Source: Porphyromonadaceae bacterium UBA4259
Lineage (GTDB): Bacteria; Bacteroidota; Bacteroidia; Bacteroidales; Muribaculaceae
Direction: 5' to 3'
DNA: 28,894 bases
Assembly: GCA_002396125.1 (NCBI GenBank)
Contig: DGWL01000096.1
Coordinates: forward strand, 1 to 28,894
The notes under the pieces were generated by a model. The model searched no databases, was not told where the DNA came from, and saw only the letters and a program-made list of their open reading frames with translations. This document shows, in pieces, positions 1 to 9,779 of the stretch (position 1 is its first letter; each line of letters begins with the position of its first letter). A program made the position numbers and the translations under genes.

Positions 1-3
1 ACA

Positions 4-3000
4 CTATCGCACCATCTTGCTCGTTGTTGACGAGCCGTCGCTGTAGCGGGTCACCACAATGTTCACGCCCTCAAATGGCTTGCTGCTGCGCATGCCGGCC
101 AGGTTCACATATTCAACACCGGTCACCTGAGCGCTACACATCACACCATTGATTGCCGTGGGCAGCTTGCTGTCGACATTCAGGTCGATGGGCTGCACCT
201 TAATAACGGTCGAGGCGGTTTGATTAGCTTTGCCAATGCCCTTGGTGGGGGTGCCATAGTCTTTCGAGTCGCGCTGAACCAGCATGTGGAAGCGGTAGAG
301 GTTATCGGCGTTCTGGTCGGCGTTCAAGTCGCCAATTATTCTGGTGCCGTCGGGGTCGATGTTATATTGCCAAGTGCCCAGGCGGAAGGCGCCGTCAAAT
401 CCCAAACCGTCGCGAACGACAAAGATTTGCTTATCGGGGTCGCTGTCCCACACGGCAAAGGTGACTACTGCATACTCTTGAATCTTGGGATTCAAGAAAT
501 AGTAGTTATTGCCGCCAACGGTCACGCCACTGGCGGTTAAGTTGCTTTCAAGGAAGTTAACCGGGGAGTAGGTGTTGGGAACGTAATCTTGAGCACCCTC
601 AAGGGTTATGTTCTTGTCGAGCTTGATGCGGTAGTTCAGGTCGTCGACATAGTCGCCGGTTACCGAGCCGGCAGCGATGAGTTGACCCACACCGGCATTG
701 GCGAGTGTGGCCGCATCATCAAGCCCTGTGAAGTCGAGTTCCACCCAGTTGCTCTGGTCCCAGTCACTCAGGCGCATTGGGCCAAAGGAGTCGTTGTCGA
801 TGGGTTTCAATGTGGTGGCAAGGTAGTCCACTTGACCCTCGACCGGTTCGGTCTTCACGTTGGAGATGTTGCCCAAGTCCTTGCACCACAGGCTGCCATC
901 GTGGGCCCACACACCCAGCAACTGGTCGCTCACGGTATAGGTCTTGCCCACCTCGCCATCGCGCTCAATCCACTTGAGCGGAGTGTTGATAACCTTGTAG
1001 AAGGCAGTTTTGTCGGCATGAATCCAGCCCAGATAGTTGGTGCCGTTGAGCGTAGTCACTGTCACGCCGTCGTTCACAACGTCGAGAGTGGCAATGCCGG
1101 TAGTGCTTGCACCGGCGCTCTCGGTCTGAGGATCGGTAACACCGCTGATGGTTGCCTTATACATGAAATTACCATCGGCCTCATTGGGGTTGATGGCCTT
1201 AATCTTGCTATACAAGTCACCACTCATCGCAACCAACTGATGCTGAGGAACCTCAACAGCAGCTTCGGAAGTCTCACCACCCATGGGGGTGAGGGACAAC
1301 TCTGTGTCATATTTCGTGATATACATCCAGTCGTTGTCATAGCCGTAGGATTTAACATAAATACGATAAAGGCCGGCAGCAATCTTGTAACTGTTGCTCT
1401 CATTTGCGCCATTTCTATAATAGAATAATCTGTAGCCATTAGTGCTATTGTCGACAAGGGTTTGATCGTTCATGGGAACACCACGCACATTTTGCTGATT
1501 CTCTTGTGTGGAATTGATGTCGTCCCAAGTTGTACCTTGTTTCCAAACAAAACTAAAGTATCCGTTGGCATCGCCGGTCTGCTCGCCATAGTTGCCTGTG
1601 CCTTTGAAGTATACATCAAGATAATATTGGCCTCCATTAGTGTTGGGGTCATAGTTGAAGCGTGGCCCATAAGGAAGCCATGTCTCGTTGCCATTGGCCG
1701 TGCCAAGCAAATAGAGAGGGTTGCCATTTTCATAAACAAATGTGGCCGTGATGGTTACTTCGGCATCGGGCATAGTGAAGCTGTAGTTGCCATCAGCATA
1801 GGTATAGGGTATTTCCTCGCCGGTGGCAGTGTAAGTAACAGTTACTGAATAAAGGTCATATAATTCCGAGTCGGCATTTTCGGGATCTTTAGGATTGGCA
1901 ACAACATTAAACACGATGTGCTCGCCATCATATGATTTCACCTGGTCTTGCTGAACGACATATCCTTCGGTCAAGAAAATGTTGCCATAGTTTACATTTG
2001 GGTTAACTACTGTATATACGTTGTGATAGGTAACTTCCTCAAATGTGGCAACTATGTGAACATCGCTTGCCGGCATTACAAAGGTGTAGAGGGTGCCGCT
2101 TGTGGTCTGGGTTGTGCCTTGTGGCGCAATGGTTATATTGCCGGCTTGAATAACAAGATTGGCAATCTTGTAGCCGTTGGCGGGAGTTACAAGGAATGAA
2201 ACGGTTTCTAGCTCTTGAGATGTGTAAGTGGTTGTGTTATTGCTAGTCTCTACAAGCACTCCATCTCTTAAAGAGATGGCTCCGTAAGAGTCGCCTGGCT
2301 GCACTTCATAGGTTATTTCATATTTTTGAGCAGGTTTATAAAGAAAAACCTTCTGCCTAATTGATGAATTACCTGAAATTTGCAGATTTCGGAACTGATT
2401 ATTGTCATTATTGTGCTTAATTTGGTAATTACTATAGTCGTTTCCAGCAACATTGCTAGGATTTGAAGCATAATACTTAATCACTGCATCATGTTCAAAG
2501 TTGGGGCTGTCGTCATTACCATTTATATTAATGCTGGTAAAGAAAAAATAGCGTCCTGTTCCAGTTGCAGAGGGATTGGTTTGCAAAATCAATTGATAAC
2601 CATTGTTGTAGTTTGTTCCAGAAGTTCTGCTGGTGCCGGTTTTAATTGATTGAGAATCGTTGGCTCTTAGATACCATGGATAGTTGCTGTCGCCTGTTGT
2701 GCCTAGGTGAATAAATTGAACATCACCATTGGCTTTCACACGGAAACCATTATCCAGCAAACCAACGGGAGTGGATTTGATATTACCGGTAGCCGGATTC
2801 TGGGAGTCGGAATTATTTACGCTTAAGGCACGTCCGGTCAAGGTGGTTGCGTCAGCACGGCCCACGAGCAAATAATTTACATTTTGCGTTACCTGGCTGT
2901 TCTTGGTTACCAGTTCATAAATATCACCCTCCTCCTTTTCAATAATGATATCAATTGAGGAGAAACGAATTGGCTTGCCCATGCTCTTGAAAGTTAGGGT

Positions 3001-3480
3001 GTTGCCGGCGGGATATCCATTGGCATAACTTGTATGTTCTCTGGTTTCACCATCAAATGTTGAAGAGAAACTTCCGTTAAAGCTCGACACCCAATGACCA
3101 TCATAGCCACTAGCGGTGTATTTGCCTGGAGTTGTGCTGTTAGAACCATTCTTTATAGTTATAACATTCATGGTTGTGGGTCCCCAATAGAACACATCAA
3201 GGTTGCCTTCTTCAAAGTCGTCGAGGCAATGAAAGATTATTTCCTTTATGGCAAAGTTTGCCGACCTGAAAGATATCTCTTTCTCGTGTTTCAGTAGAAG
3301 AAAATTGGGGTTGTTCATTCCACCCGAAATGTCCATTGTCACACCGCCTTTAGTCGCGGTATAAACCCCATTTGAACTGCTGAACTCACCATCATTGCGG
3401 GAGATGGTGATAGTTTGCTCTCCTGCCCAGGTGGGTATTGCTAGGGCTAGGAGCATGATAAGAGTTAGGATTTTTCTCAT
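4..3480 (-). CDS. Large secreted repeat protein with T9SS-like C-terminal tail
   Basis: A complete 1158-residue protein. It starts with a clear signal peptide (basic MRK, a hydrophobic stretch, then an Ala/Gly cleavage region near residue 20), so it is exported. Residues about 190-385 form a beta-rich segment of unknown family. Residues about 387-481 and 487-582 are two related modules, each ending in a FVMP/FTMP...ATF pattern, which is typical of the divergent InlB B-repeat / Listeria-Bacteroides repeat class. The rest (about 585-1110) is Asn/Asp/Gly/Thr-rich and I do not recognise it. The last 38 residues (YVNLAGMRS..PFEGVNIVVTRY..GS..K) match the tail of the 1489-residue protein encoded divergently. 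By position and pattern this tail resembles a type IX secretion type A sorting domain; that is inference. No catalytic motif is visible, so it may be an adhesin or surface structural protein. A good promoter lies upstream at 3626-3656. Confidence 0.85.
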   Translation of the reverse strand: MRKILTLIMLLALAIPTWAGEQTITISRNDGEFSSSNGVYTATKGGVTMDISGGMNNPNFLLLKHEKEISFRSANFAIKEIIFHCLDDFEEGNLDVFYWGPTTMNVITIKNGSNSTTPGKYTASGYDGHWVSSFNGSFSSTFDGETREHTSYANGYPAGNTLTFKSMGKPIRFSSIDIIIEKEEGDIYELVTKNSQVTQNVNYLLVGRADATTLTGRALSVNNSDSQNPATGNIKSTPVGLLDNGFRVKANGDVQFIHLGTTGDSNYPWYLRANDSQSIKTGTSRTSGTNYNNGYQLILQTNPSATGTGRYFFFTSININGNDDSPNFEHDAVIKYYASNPSNVAGNDYSNYQIKHNNDNNQFRNLQISGNSSIRQKVFLYKPAQKYEITYEVQPGDSYGAISLRDGVLVETSNNTTTYTSQELETVSFLVTPANGYKIANLVIQAGNITIAPQGTTQTTSGTLYTFVMPASDVHIVATFEEVTYHNVYTVVNPNVNYGNIFLTEGYVVQQDQVKSYDGEHIVFNVVANPKDPENADSELYDLYSVTVTYTATGEEIPYTYADGNYSFTMPDAEVTITATFVYENGNPLYLLGTANGNETWLPYGPRFNYDPNTNGGQYYLDVYFKGTGNYGEQTGDANGYFSFVWKQGTTWDDINSTQENQQNVRGVPMNDQTLVDNSTNGYRLFYYRNGANESNSYKIAAGLYRIYVKSYGYDNDWMYITKYDTELSLTPMGGETSEAAVEVPQHQLVAMSGDLYSKIKAINPNEADGNFMYKATISGVTDPQTESAGASTTGIATLDVVNDGVTVTTLNGTNYLGWIHADKTAFYKVINTPLKWIERDGEVGKTYTVSDQLLGVWAHDGSLWCKDLGNISNVKTEPVEGQVDYLATTLKPIDNDSFGPMRLSDWDQSNWVELDFTGLDDAATLANAGVGQLIAAGSVTGDYVDDLNYRIKLDKNITLEGAQDYVPNTYSPVNFLESNLTASGVTVGGNNYYFLNPKIQEYAVVTFAVWDSDPDKQIFVVRDGLGFDGAFRLGTWQYNIDPDGTRIIGDLNADQNADNLYRFHMLVQRDSKDYGTPTKGIGKANQTASTVIKVQPIDLNVDSKLPTAINGVMCSAQVTGVEYVNLAGMRSSKPFEGVNIVVTRYSDGSSTTSKMVR

Positions 3481-3625
3481 ATTAGTAATAAATTTATATT
3501 GGTTCTCATTTGTGCGGCATGGTGTGGCGGTTATGGCGACTGATAGGATTATTGAATGGTATTATCAACCAGCAGGTAATTACTACACCCTACCCAAAAA
3601 TATAATATTGCTAGAAAATGACGGG

Positions 3626-3656
3626 CAAATATAGCAAATTTTAATAAAATATGCAA
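3626..3656 (-). promoter_or_regulatory. Bacteroidota promoter of the 1158-residue secreted protein
   Basis: Read on the minus strand, TATATTTG (3626-3633) matches the Bacteroidota -7 consensus TAnnTTTG. A TTG (-33 element) lies 20 bases upstream at 3654-3656. This leaves a leader of about 140 bases before the start codon at 3480. Confidence 0.6.
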
Positions 3657-3829
3657 GAATTTATGTGAAATTCTAACATTGGCAGATCCAATTGCCAACT
3701 ACAAAAACAGTTTTCTGAAACCTGAAATTTTAAAATTATTGTTTTTGAAATTTTATATTTTTTGTTGTTTTGGTTGTCATTTGTTGTTTTTGTTTGATTA
3801 ACTCCCTAGGCGGTAATTAGTTTTAATTA

Positions 3830-4046
3830 GCGAAATTAGTGTGCCTTGAAGTTGGAAAAGTTGCCGCCCGATTGGCGGAAATGGAAGCTTCGCTAAAATT
3901 AATATTTTTAAAATTTTATATTTATAATTTTAGCGCCAGCGGCGCAATAATTTCCACGCGTCAGCGTGGCACCTTTTTTCCAAGCGATTTAGTTTATATT
4001 CGCGAAATTAGTGTGCCTCATCAACCGGTATCTGGCAACCGATACC
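3830..4046. repeat. Intergenic repeat/hairpin cluster
   Basis: A 17-base direct repeat (GCGAAATTAGTGTGCCT) occurs at 3830-3846 and 4002-4018. Between and after the copies are several inverted repeats: CCGCC/GGCGG (3864-3878), an 11-base stem CGCTAAAATTA/TAATTTTAGCG (3891-3901 with 3925-3935), GCGCC/GGCGC (3933-3945), CCACGC/GCGTGG (3954-3969) and GGTATC/GATACC (4027-4046). The density of stems and the flanking direct repeats suggest a degenerate dispersed intergenic element rather than a terminator. Whether it recurs elsewhere in the genome cannot be seen from this window. Confidence 0.55.
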
Positions 4047-4555
4047 TCTCCTGCTGTGTGAACTTGTGGAAACTTATGTTCTTGTGTCTAAATAGAAGAG
4101 ATTGTTATATTTTATCGATAAATATGCGCGGCGTGTGAATATTCTTTTTGTCCTTGTGTATATATTTAATAATGTGTAAAAAAAGTGGTATAAATTTTGG
4201 TGGTTCTCAGTAAATCGTTTAATTTTGTGGCCTACCAAACTTATTATTAAAACTAAACCATCTCAACTAGTGCATGCCAGGAATGGCGGCAGAGTGAAAC
4301 CAAATTTTTTGTATATATACACATTAGGGACCAACAACTATCATTCTCACAATACGACTAGCAGAGTGCCAGCTGTGGCGCTCAATGCAACGTGTGTGTT
4401 GTGAATTATTCTGAGCAAAAAAGTGCAATAACTAGTACCTTGCCGGCGCCGGAGGAAAGAATGCGATATTTGCGAATCTCTTATTTAACCAAAAGCAACT
4501 GACAATAAATTCTTGAGACAAACAATACTAAATTTACTAACTAAAACTTTTTTCT

Positions 4556-7500
4556 ATGTTAGCGAGAAAATTTTATCTAAAACTACTCATGAGCCTGCTG
4601 CTCACGGCACTAACCGTGCCGCAACTGAAGGCTGATGAGCTTATTGTTGGAGACAACTCGTCTTCCAGTCAATATGTTCCATTTTATTCTTATTATATGG
4701 ACATGTCTTATACTATGATGAGTCAGTTCATATATTCGAAGGATCAATTAAGTGACATTGGCGGTGCTAAGATTACTGCAATCAAGTTTCATCCAACAAG
4801 CCCTGTGTCATCAAATATTAATGGGGCAATTGTTCAGATTTCATTGAAAGAAACTTCGCAAGGTTCCTTTGTTAATACAGGATCGAGTTGGTCACCATCT
4901 TATAACACAATATCTGAAATGACTGTTATGGGGACATGTACTTTATCTACAAATGCAAATGAAATCATTTTTAATCTAAGCACTCCTTTTGAGTATTCAG
5001 GTGATCTGAATCTTGCTATTGAGGTTCTTAAGACAAAGACAAGTGGGTATGACAACACTGCATTAAGTTTCTATGGTACTACTCAAACAGGAAATGTTAC
5101 ATATTATAGATATGGAGGAGGTCCAACACAAGAAACTACTTCTTTCTTACCCAAGACCACTTTCACTTATGAAGCCGCTTCTACCGATCCTACAATAAAA
5201 GTTAACAACGATGCTTTAGATTTCAGCACAATTGTTGGTAATTCAGTTACAAAAACAGTAACTGTTACTGGTAAGAACTTGACTGGTGACATCAAAGCAA
5301 CTGTAGCTGGTGAAGGTTTCAGCGTAAATCCTGCTACTCTTGGCACTACTGGTGGTGATTTGACAGTTACTTACAATCCAACTTCTGCTGGGAATCACAC
5401 CGGTACTCTCACTCTGAGCAGTGCAGGTGCTAACGATGTTGTTATCACATTGAGTGGTACAGCCGAAGCTCCTGTTACAAGTGGTACAGTTACTCCATTA
5501 AGTTTGAATTTCAATACTTATGCTGGAGTTTCTACTACTGGCACTGTAACTGTTGAGAATACTGGTAACCAAGCTTTCACTCCTGCATTCAGTGGCATTG
5601 CTGCTCCTTTCAGCATTGAGGCTGCTACCGAGATTGCTGCTGGTGCAAGCAAGAATTTCACTGTAACCTATGCTCCAACAGCAGTAGGTACCAACAATGG
5701 CACTCTCACTGTTACTATCAACGGCACCCCAACTATCGTTTCTTTGAATGGTACAGCTAGTGAGGCTCCAAATGAGTTGACTGTAGCAGAAGACGGAACT
5801 GCAACTAATACTCATATTCCTATTACTGGTAATTATTTTGATAATGCTAATGATTTCGGTCAAACCATTTACAATAAGAATGATTTAGGACTTCTTGCTA
5901 ATAAGAATATTACTAAGGTTAAGTACTATTCTAATGACGCAATACAGGCAAAATTAGCTGGTATAGAGTTGGAAATCTATTTGATGGAAACTCCTTTGGA
6001 TGAGATTGAATTTGATGGCAATTCATTCAGATATGTTCCATTTGAGTTTACTGGTTCACCTAATGGCACTTATACAATTACTGGAAACGAAGGAAAAGAA
6101 CTTGAGTTCGACCTATCTACTCCATTTGCTTATAGTGGCAATAACAACCTCGTTGTTCAATTAAAGGTTAAAACCAAAGGTAGCTATCAAAACATTCCTT
6201 GGGTAGGAAAGGCCGTTGATAAAACTATCGGTTATTATGCTTATAGCACATCAACTACAGGACATGAGGATTTCCTTCCCAAGACCACATTCTCTTATTC
6301 AGACAGCGAAACTCCAGCCACCCCCGTTATCACCGTTAATCCTGCTACTGTAGATGCATTCAGCACTGAGGTTGGTACTCCTGTAACTACTACTGTAAAC
6401 GTTACTGGTGCGAACTTGACTGGTGATATCACTGCTGCTATCAGCGGTGAGAATGCAGATTGCTTCACTGCAGCTCTTGAGAATGGTGTGCTCACCATTA
6501 CTTACAACCCAACTGCTGCTGGCAACCACACTGCAACTCTCACTCTCTCGAGCCCTGGTGCTGAGAACGTGACTATTGCTCTCACTGGTACTGCTGCTGA
6601 GGTTCAACCTTATGCAGTAACAGTTAATCCCGAGAACGGTTATGACTTTGGCAATGTGTTGGTAAACAACACAAAGGCTTGGACTATCAAAGTTACCAAC
6701 AATGGTACTGAGTCGGTTACTCCAACCCTGAGTGGTCTTGAGGCTCCATTCTCTACTACTTACAACGCTACTCCTCTGGCTACCGGCGAGAGCGTAACCA
6801 TTAGCATTAACTATGCTCCCACCGAGCTTGGTGAGAACAGCAACACCATCACCCTTTCGTTCCCTGAGGCTAATGGTGCTATTGCCAACTACACTTACAA
6901 CCTCACTGGTAAGGCTGTGGACTCGTTTGCTCCAACCGACGAGAATGAGGTTGTTAAGCTTGTAACTGTTGACAAGCGCAGTATCTATGAGCCCAACTTC
7001 ATTGACGAAGCTAACGGCAACACCACTCCCCAGCAGCTCAACTGCTACGACATGCGATTCAAGATGGCTCAGCCCGACGATCCCGCCAAGCGCATCAAGG
7101 CCGGTGACCTGCGTCCAGGCAACAACCTCTTTGAGTTCTATGCTATCGACGACTTTGGCACTGAGTTCCGTTTTGCTACCATCAACCTCTTTGCCGAGGG
7201 TCAGCCTTCAAGCAACCCATCGGTTAACGCAATGGATGCTCCCATCAAGGTGACTCCTTCGGTTGAATACTACACCGAGGATGGTATGCCCGTGCATTCC
7301 ACCTATTCGCACAACACCACTCTCAACTACACCGAGAAGACCTACAACGACATTAACGAGCTTGTAGACCTTGAGGGCGTGATTGACTACGTGAACGACA
7401 CTTGGTCGGCCAACACTGCCACCAACTCTCACCCCGACCACTACAATTTCCAGATTCGTGGCGTGGGCCAGTATGGCGACATGGTTACTTCGCTCACTGC

Positions 7501-9025
7501 AGAGTATGTGGAAAGTCACATGACCGGATATGGTAATCAGCTCGTTATGCCCGAAGGATGGGAGCGTGGTTCGTTTGCTGGTCCAAACAATGAGGCTTCC
7601 GATGATGTACATACATTCTACTACTACGACCTCTACATTAAGAAGTCATTCTTTGATGATCGTGGTATTACCGGTCCTGTGACCGTGGTTGTTAACACAA
7701 CCCTGTCGGGTAGCGGATTTAATGCCGATAACTACAAGGCCATGAGCGTGAATGGCGTTGAGCAGATTATTGCAAAAGAGGAGTTTAAAGACTACTCTTG
7801 GACTGTGCCCTTGATGGATGAAATACCTTCCAGCTCTATTGTTGAGCAAGTGCCTATGGGCGTAGTTATACGACTGGTATCTACAGGTGCCGACTTTAAC
7901 AGAACCACCGGTATTTACATCTACGGTGGTGGCACTGGCGTGAGCAACGTTGAGACTGTGGGCATCTACAAGTCTTCAATGAACGTGAAGGCCTACACCC
8001 AAAAGCAGGTTGATGAGGACACCGACCGCAACCTCGTTGCTATGAAGGTCGGTAACACCGAAACCGCAAATGCCGATGTAAATGTTTTGGCTTATGCCGA
8101 TCCCGCTGTTACCGGTTACAAATTAAATGAGAACAGCAGCGCAAGCACAACCGGCATGACTCAGGTGGCTACCGCTACTCATAATGAGAATGGTAGTTAT
8201 ACTGTGAATAGTGTAAGCGCCTATAGTGCTACTTACGACTTTGTTCGCGACGAGTCGCTTGGTAGCATCGACGGTATGTGGCTGCCTATGTACCCTGCCG
8301 ATCCCTCTAAGTACTTCTTGCCCGTAACCATTGCTAACGGTATTGGTTATGACGGCGTTGTTCGCTCTAATAACAACACCTACGGTTCTGCTATGCAGCA
8401 GGTAGAGAAGAACGGTTCGGTAGACTTCAGCACAAGTAAGTGCTACAAGAGTGATTATACCTGGACCCAGGATGGTGTAGAATATGCTATCTATAGCCCC
8501 GAGGTTAATCTTACAAGCGAGTTGCCTGCCGCAACCGGTTATGAACTCTATGACTACCGCTTGTGGGTAGATTATGATGACGAAGCTCCGGCATGGGACT
8601 TCGACGAGAACCTGCAACTGATTGGTAAGATGGAACGTCCACTCTACGATGGTCAATCAACTCACATTGGTGGAGCTGGAGAGAAAGGCCGTAAAGATAG
8701 CTGGGCATTTGTTGCAGCTAACGATTTGAAGGAGGTTAAGTTGGTTGCACGCTTCTATTACAAGAAGACTTCTACCAGCAACGCACCACGCATCAAGGCT
8801 CGTCCCACCGACAGCGACCGCCTCTACTACGTTGTTGAGAAGCAAATTACAATTCCAATGAATGAGATTGTTACTGGTATTGACAATGTTAATCGCAAGG
8901 CTGTTGCCGGCGTGAAGTATTACAACGTTGCCGGTGTTGAGAGCGATCGTCCATTCCAGGGCGTGAACATCGTGGTTACTCGTTACACCGATGGCTCTAC
9001 AGCTACTCGCAAGGTCATTAAGTAA
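4556..9025 (+). CDS. Giant secreted protein with duplicated choice-of-anchor-D modules
   Basis: A complete 1489-residue exported protein with an N-terminal signal peptide (about residues 1-26). The first half is an internal duplication. A beta domain at about 28-206 (ending FLPKTTFTYE) recurs at about 407-582 (ending FLPKTTFSYS). Each copy is followed by two Ig-like modules of about 90 residues (212-303 and 309-402; 593-681 and 686-787) with the NPTSAGNHTGTLTLSS / YAPTAVGTNNGTLTV pattern typical of choice-of-anchor D (ASPM/SPD-2/Hydin-like) domains. Residues about 800-1435 are unrecognised. The last residues (YYNVAGVESDRPFQGVNIVV..) match the tail of the divergent 1158-residue protein. Codon use shifts from AT-rich in the duplicated half to GC-richer after about position 6900, hinting at a mosaic origin. 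The likely role is a surface adhesin or scaffold; no enzyme motif is seen. Confidence 0.85.
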   Translation: MLARKFYLKLLMSLLLTALTVPQLKADELIVGDNSSSSQYVPFYSYYMDMSYTMMSQFIYSKDQLSDIGGAKITAIKFHPTSPVSSNINGAIVQISLKETSQGSFVNTGSSWSPSYNTISEMTVMGTCTLSTNANEIIFNLSTPFEYSGDLNLAIEVLKTKTSGYDNTALSFYGTTQTGNVTYYRYGGGPTQETTSFLPKTTFTYEAASTDPTIKVNNDALDFSTIVGNSVTKTVTVTGKNLTGDIKATVAGEGFSVNPATLGTTGGDLTVTYNPTSAGNHTGTLTLSSAGANDVVITLSGTAEAPVTSGTVTPLSLNFNTYAGVSTTGTVTVENTGNQAFTPAFSGIAAPFSIEAATEIAAGASKNFTVTYAPTAVGTNNGTLTVTINGTPTIVSLNGTASEAPNELTVAEDGTATNTHIPITGNYFDNANDFGQTIYNKNDLGLLANKNITKVKYYSNDAIQAKLAGIELEIYLMETPLDEIEFDGNSFRYVPFEFTGSPNGTYTITGNEGKELEFDLSTPFAYSGNNNLVVQLKVKTKGSYQNIPWVGKAVDKTIGYYAYSTSTTGHEDFLPKTTFSYSDSETPATPVITVNPATVDAFSTEVGTPVTTTVNVTGANLTGDITAAISGENADCFTAALENGVLTITYNPTAAGNHTATLTLSSPGAENVTIALTGTAAEVQPYAVTVNPENGYDFGNVLVNNTKAWTIKVTNNGTESVTPTLSGLEAPFSTTYNATPLATGESVTISINYAPTELGENSNTITLSFPEANGAIANYTYNLTGKAVDSFAPTDENEVVKLVTVDKRSIYEPNFIDEANGNTTPQQLNCYDMRFKMAQPDDPAKRIKAGDLRPGNNLFEFYAIDDFGTEFRFATINLFAEGQPSSNPSVNAMDAPIKVTPSVEYYTEDGMPVHSTYSHNTTLNYTEKTYNDINELVDLEGVIDYVNDTWSANTATNSHPDHYNFQIRGVGQYGDMVTSLTAEYVESHMTGYGNQLVMPEGWERGSFAGPNNEASDDVHTFYYYDLYIKKSFFDDRGITGPVTVVVNTTLSGSGFNADNYKAMSVNGVEQIIAKEEFKDYSWTVPLMDEIPSSSIVEQVPMGVVIRLVSTGADFNRTTGIYIYGGGTGVSNVETVGIYKSSMNVKAYTQKQVDEDTDRNLVAMKVGNTETANADVNVLAYADPAVTGYKLNENSSASTTGMTQVATATHNENGSYTVNSVSAYSATYDFVRDESLGSIDGMWLPMYPADPSKYFLPVTIANGIGYDGVVRSNNNTYGSAMQQVEKNGSVDFSTSKCYKSDYTWTQDGVEYAIYSPEVNLTSELPAATGYELYDYRLWVDYDDEAPAWDFDENLQLIGKMERPLYDGQSTHIGGAGEKGRKDSWAFVAANDLKEVKLVARFYYKKTSTSNAPRIKARPTDSDRLYYVVEKQITIPMNEIVTGIDNVNRKAVAGVKYYNVAGVESDRPFQGVNIVVTRYTDGSTATRKVIK

Positions 9026-9084
9026 AATACGCAAGTGCATGCCACAGCGCGCGTGTGCTTGAGCATGACCATGATTTGAAGCAT

Positions 9085-9121
9085 GAGGGCCGCCCCGCTA
9101 TTTCTGGCGTGGGCGGCTCTC
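9085..9121 (+). terminator. Hairpin terminator after the 1489-residue protein gene
   Basis: GAGGGCCGCCC (9085-9095) pairs with GGGCGGCTCTC (9111-9121), an 11-base GC-rich stem with one G-T pair. An inner CGC/GCG extends it. The hairpin is followed by a moderately T-rich stretch and lies 60 bases after the stop codon. Confidence 0.55.
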
Positions 9122-9211
9122 TGCTTCTCATTTATCAGCTCGTTATGGCAGGTTGGAGCTCATGGGTCAAAAAAAACATAGGCAACTATCAATTGTTGTC
9201 TAAAAAAAACT

Positions 9212-9219
9212 TATCTTTG
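9212..9219 (+). promoter_or_regulatory. Promoter -7 element of the skp-like gene
   Basis: TATCTTTG is a perfect match to the Bacteroidota -7 consensus TAnnTTTG, 40 bases before the chosen ATG. The only upstream TTG triplets (9193-9198) are spaced 13-16 bases away, shorter than the usual 19-21, so the -33 element is weak. This site argues against the longer start at 9055. Confidence 0.5.
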
Positions 9220-9258
9220 CACATTGAAACACATTCACATTCACAATACTATCGCACG

Positions 9259-9768
9259 ATGAGAAAGATTTTAACCATGCTGCTCATGCTGGCACCGGTT
9301 GCCATGCTGGCTCAAGTGAAGCTTGCCACGGTCGACGTGCAGGCGGTGTTTAACGCAATGCCCGAGGCCAAGGTCGCTACCGAGCAACTTAACGCGGCAT
9401 CGGCTCAACTCAAGGCTGAGTATGAAATGATGCAGGACGAGTTTAACAAGAAATATGCCGCCTATCAGCAAATCGCACTCGATGCCGGCACTCCACAAAC
9501 CATCAAGGACCGCCGCGTGCGTGAAATCCAAGAGGGCGACCGTGACATCGAGAAGTTTCTGGCCAAGAGCAAGGAAAGTCTGGAAACTCAAAAGCAGGCA
9601 CTCGAGGCTCCCATCTACGACCGCATCAACCGCGCCATCAAACTGGTGGGCGATGAGGGCGGCTACACCTATATCATCGACGTGTCGCGCACCCCGGTGG
9701 CCTACAGCGGCACCGGCGCTATCGACCTCACCCAAGCTGTGATTGGCCGCTGCGCAACACTGCGCTAG
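9259..9768 (+). CDS. skp: Skp/OmpH family periplasmic chaperone
   Basis: A 169-residue protein starting at the ATG at 9259, where a signal peptide begins (MRKILTMLLML..AMLAQ). An upstream in-frame start at 9055 exists but would place about 68 residues before the signal peptide and would start before the -7 element at 9212. The mature part begins VKLATVDVQAVFNAMPE, the usual start of OmpH/Skp proteins. It continues with a long charged helical region (about residues 35-120, rich in E/K/Q/A) expected to form the coiled-coil tentacles, and ends with a short beta segment (YTYIIDVSRTPVAYSG). Length matches the family (about 160-170). Skp holds unfolded outer-membrane proteins in the periplasm; that role is known for the family. 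A short ORF encoding a secretion-tail-like sequence follows 11 bases downstream. Confidence 0.85.
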   Translation: MRKILTMLLMLAPVAMLAQVKLATVDVQAVFNAMPEAKVATEQLNAASAQLKAEYEMMQDEFNKKYAAYQQIALDAGTPQTIKDRRVREIQEGDRDIEKFLAKSKESLETQKQALEAPIYDRINRAIKLVGDEGGYTYIIDVSRTPVAYSGTGAIDLTQAVIGRCATLR

Positions 9769-9779
9769 AGCGCGAGGAG

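Larger units (their letters stand above)
3481..4555. other. 1.1 kb gene-free region between divergent secreted-protein genes
   Basis: I see no convincing gene here. A 99-residue ORF at 3839-4138 overlaps the hairpin-rich part and has no signal or family resemblance. The region contains the minus-strand promoter at 3626-3656, a repeat/hairpin cluster at 3830-4046, and AT-rich DNA up to the plus-strand gene. A one-mismatch -7 element, GATATTTG at 4465-4472, with TTG at 4440-4442 (22-base spacing) is the best promoter candidate for the 4556 gene, giving a leader of about 80 bases. The support for that promoter is weak. Confidence 0.5.

Noticed and set aside
589..1428. 279-residue plus-strand ORF
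   Set aside because: It lies entirely antisense within the 1158-residue secreted-protein gene, which has a signal peptide, domains and a promoter.
3839..4138. 99-residue ORF in the intergenic region
   Set aside because: It overlaps the direct repeats and hairpins, has no recognisable motif or promoter, and its composition follows the repeats.
9055..9258. N-terminal extension of the Skp-like protein
   Set aside because: It covers the terminator of the upstream gene and the -7 element at 9212; the signal peptide begins at 9259.
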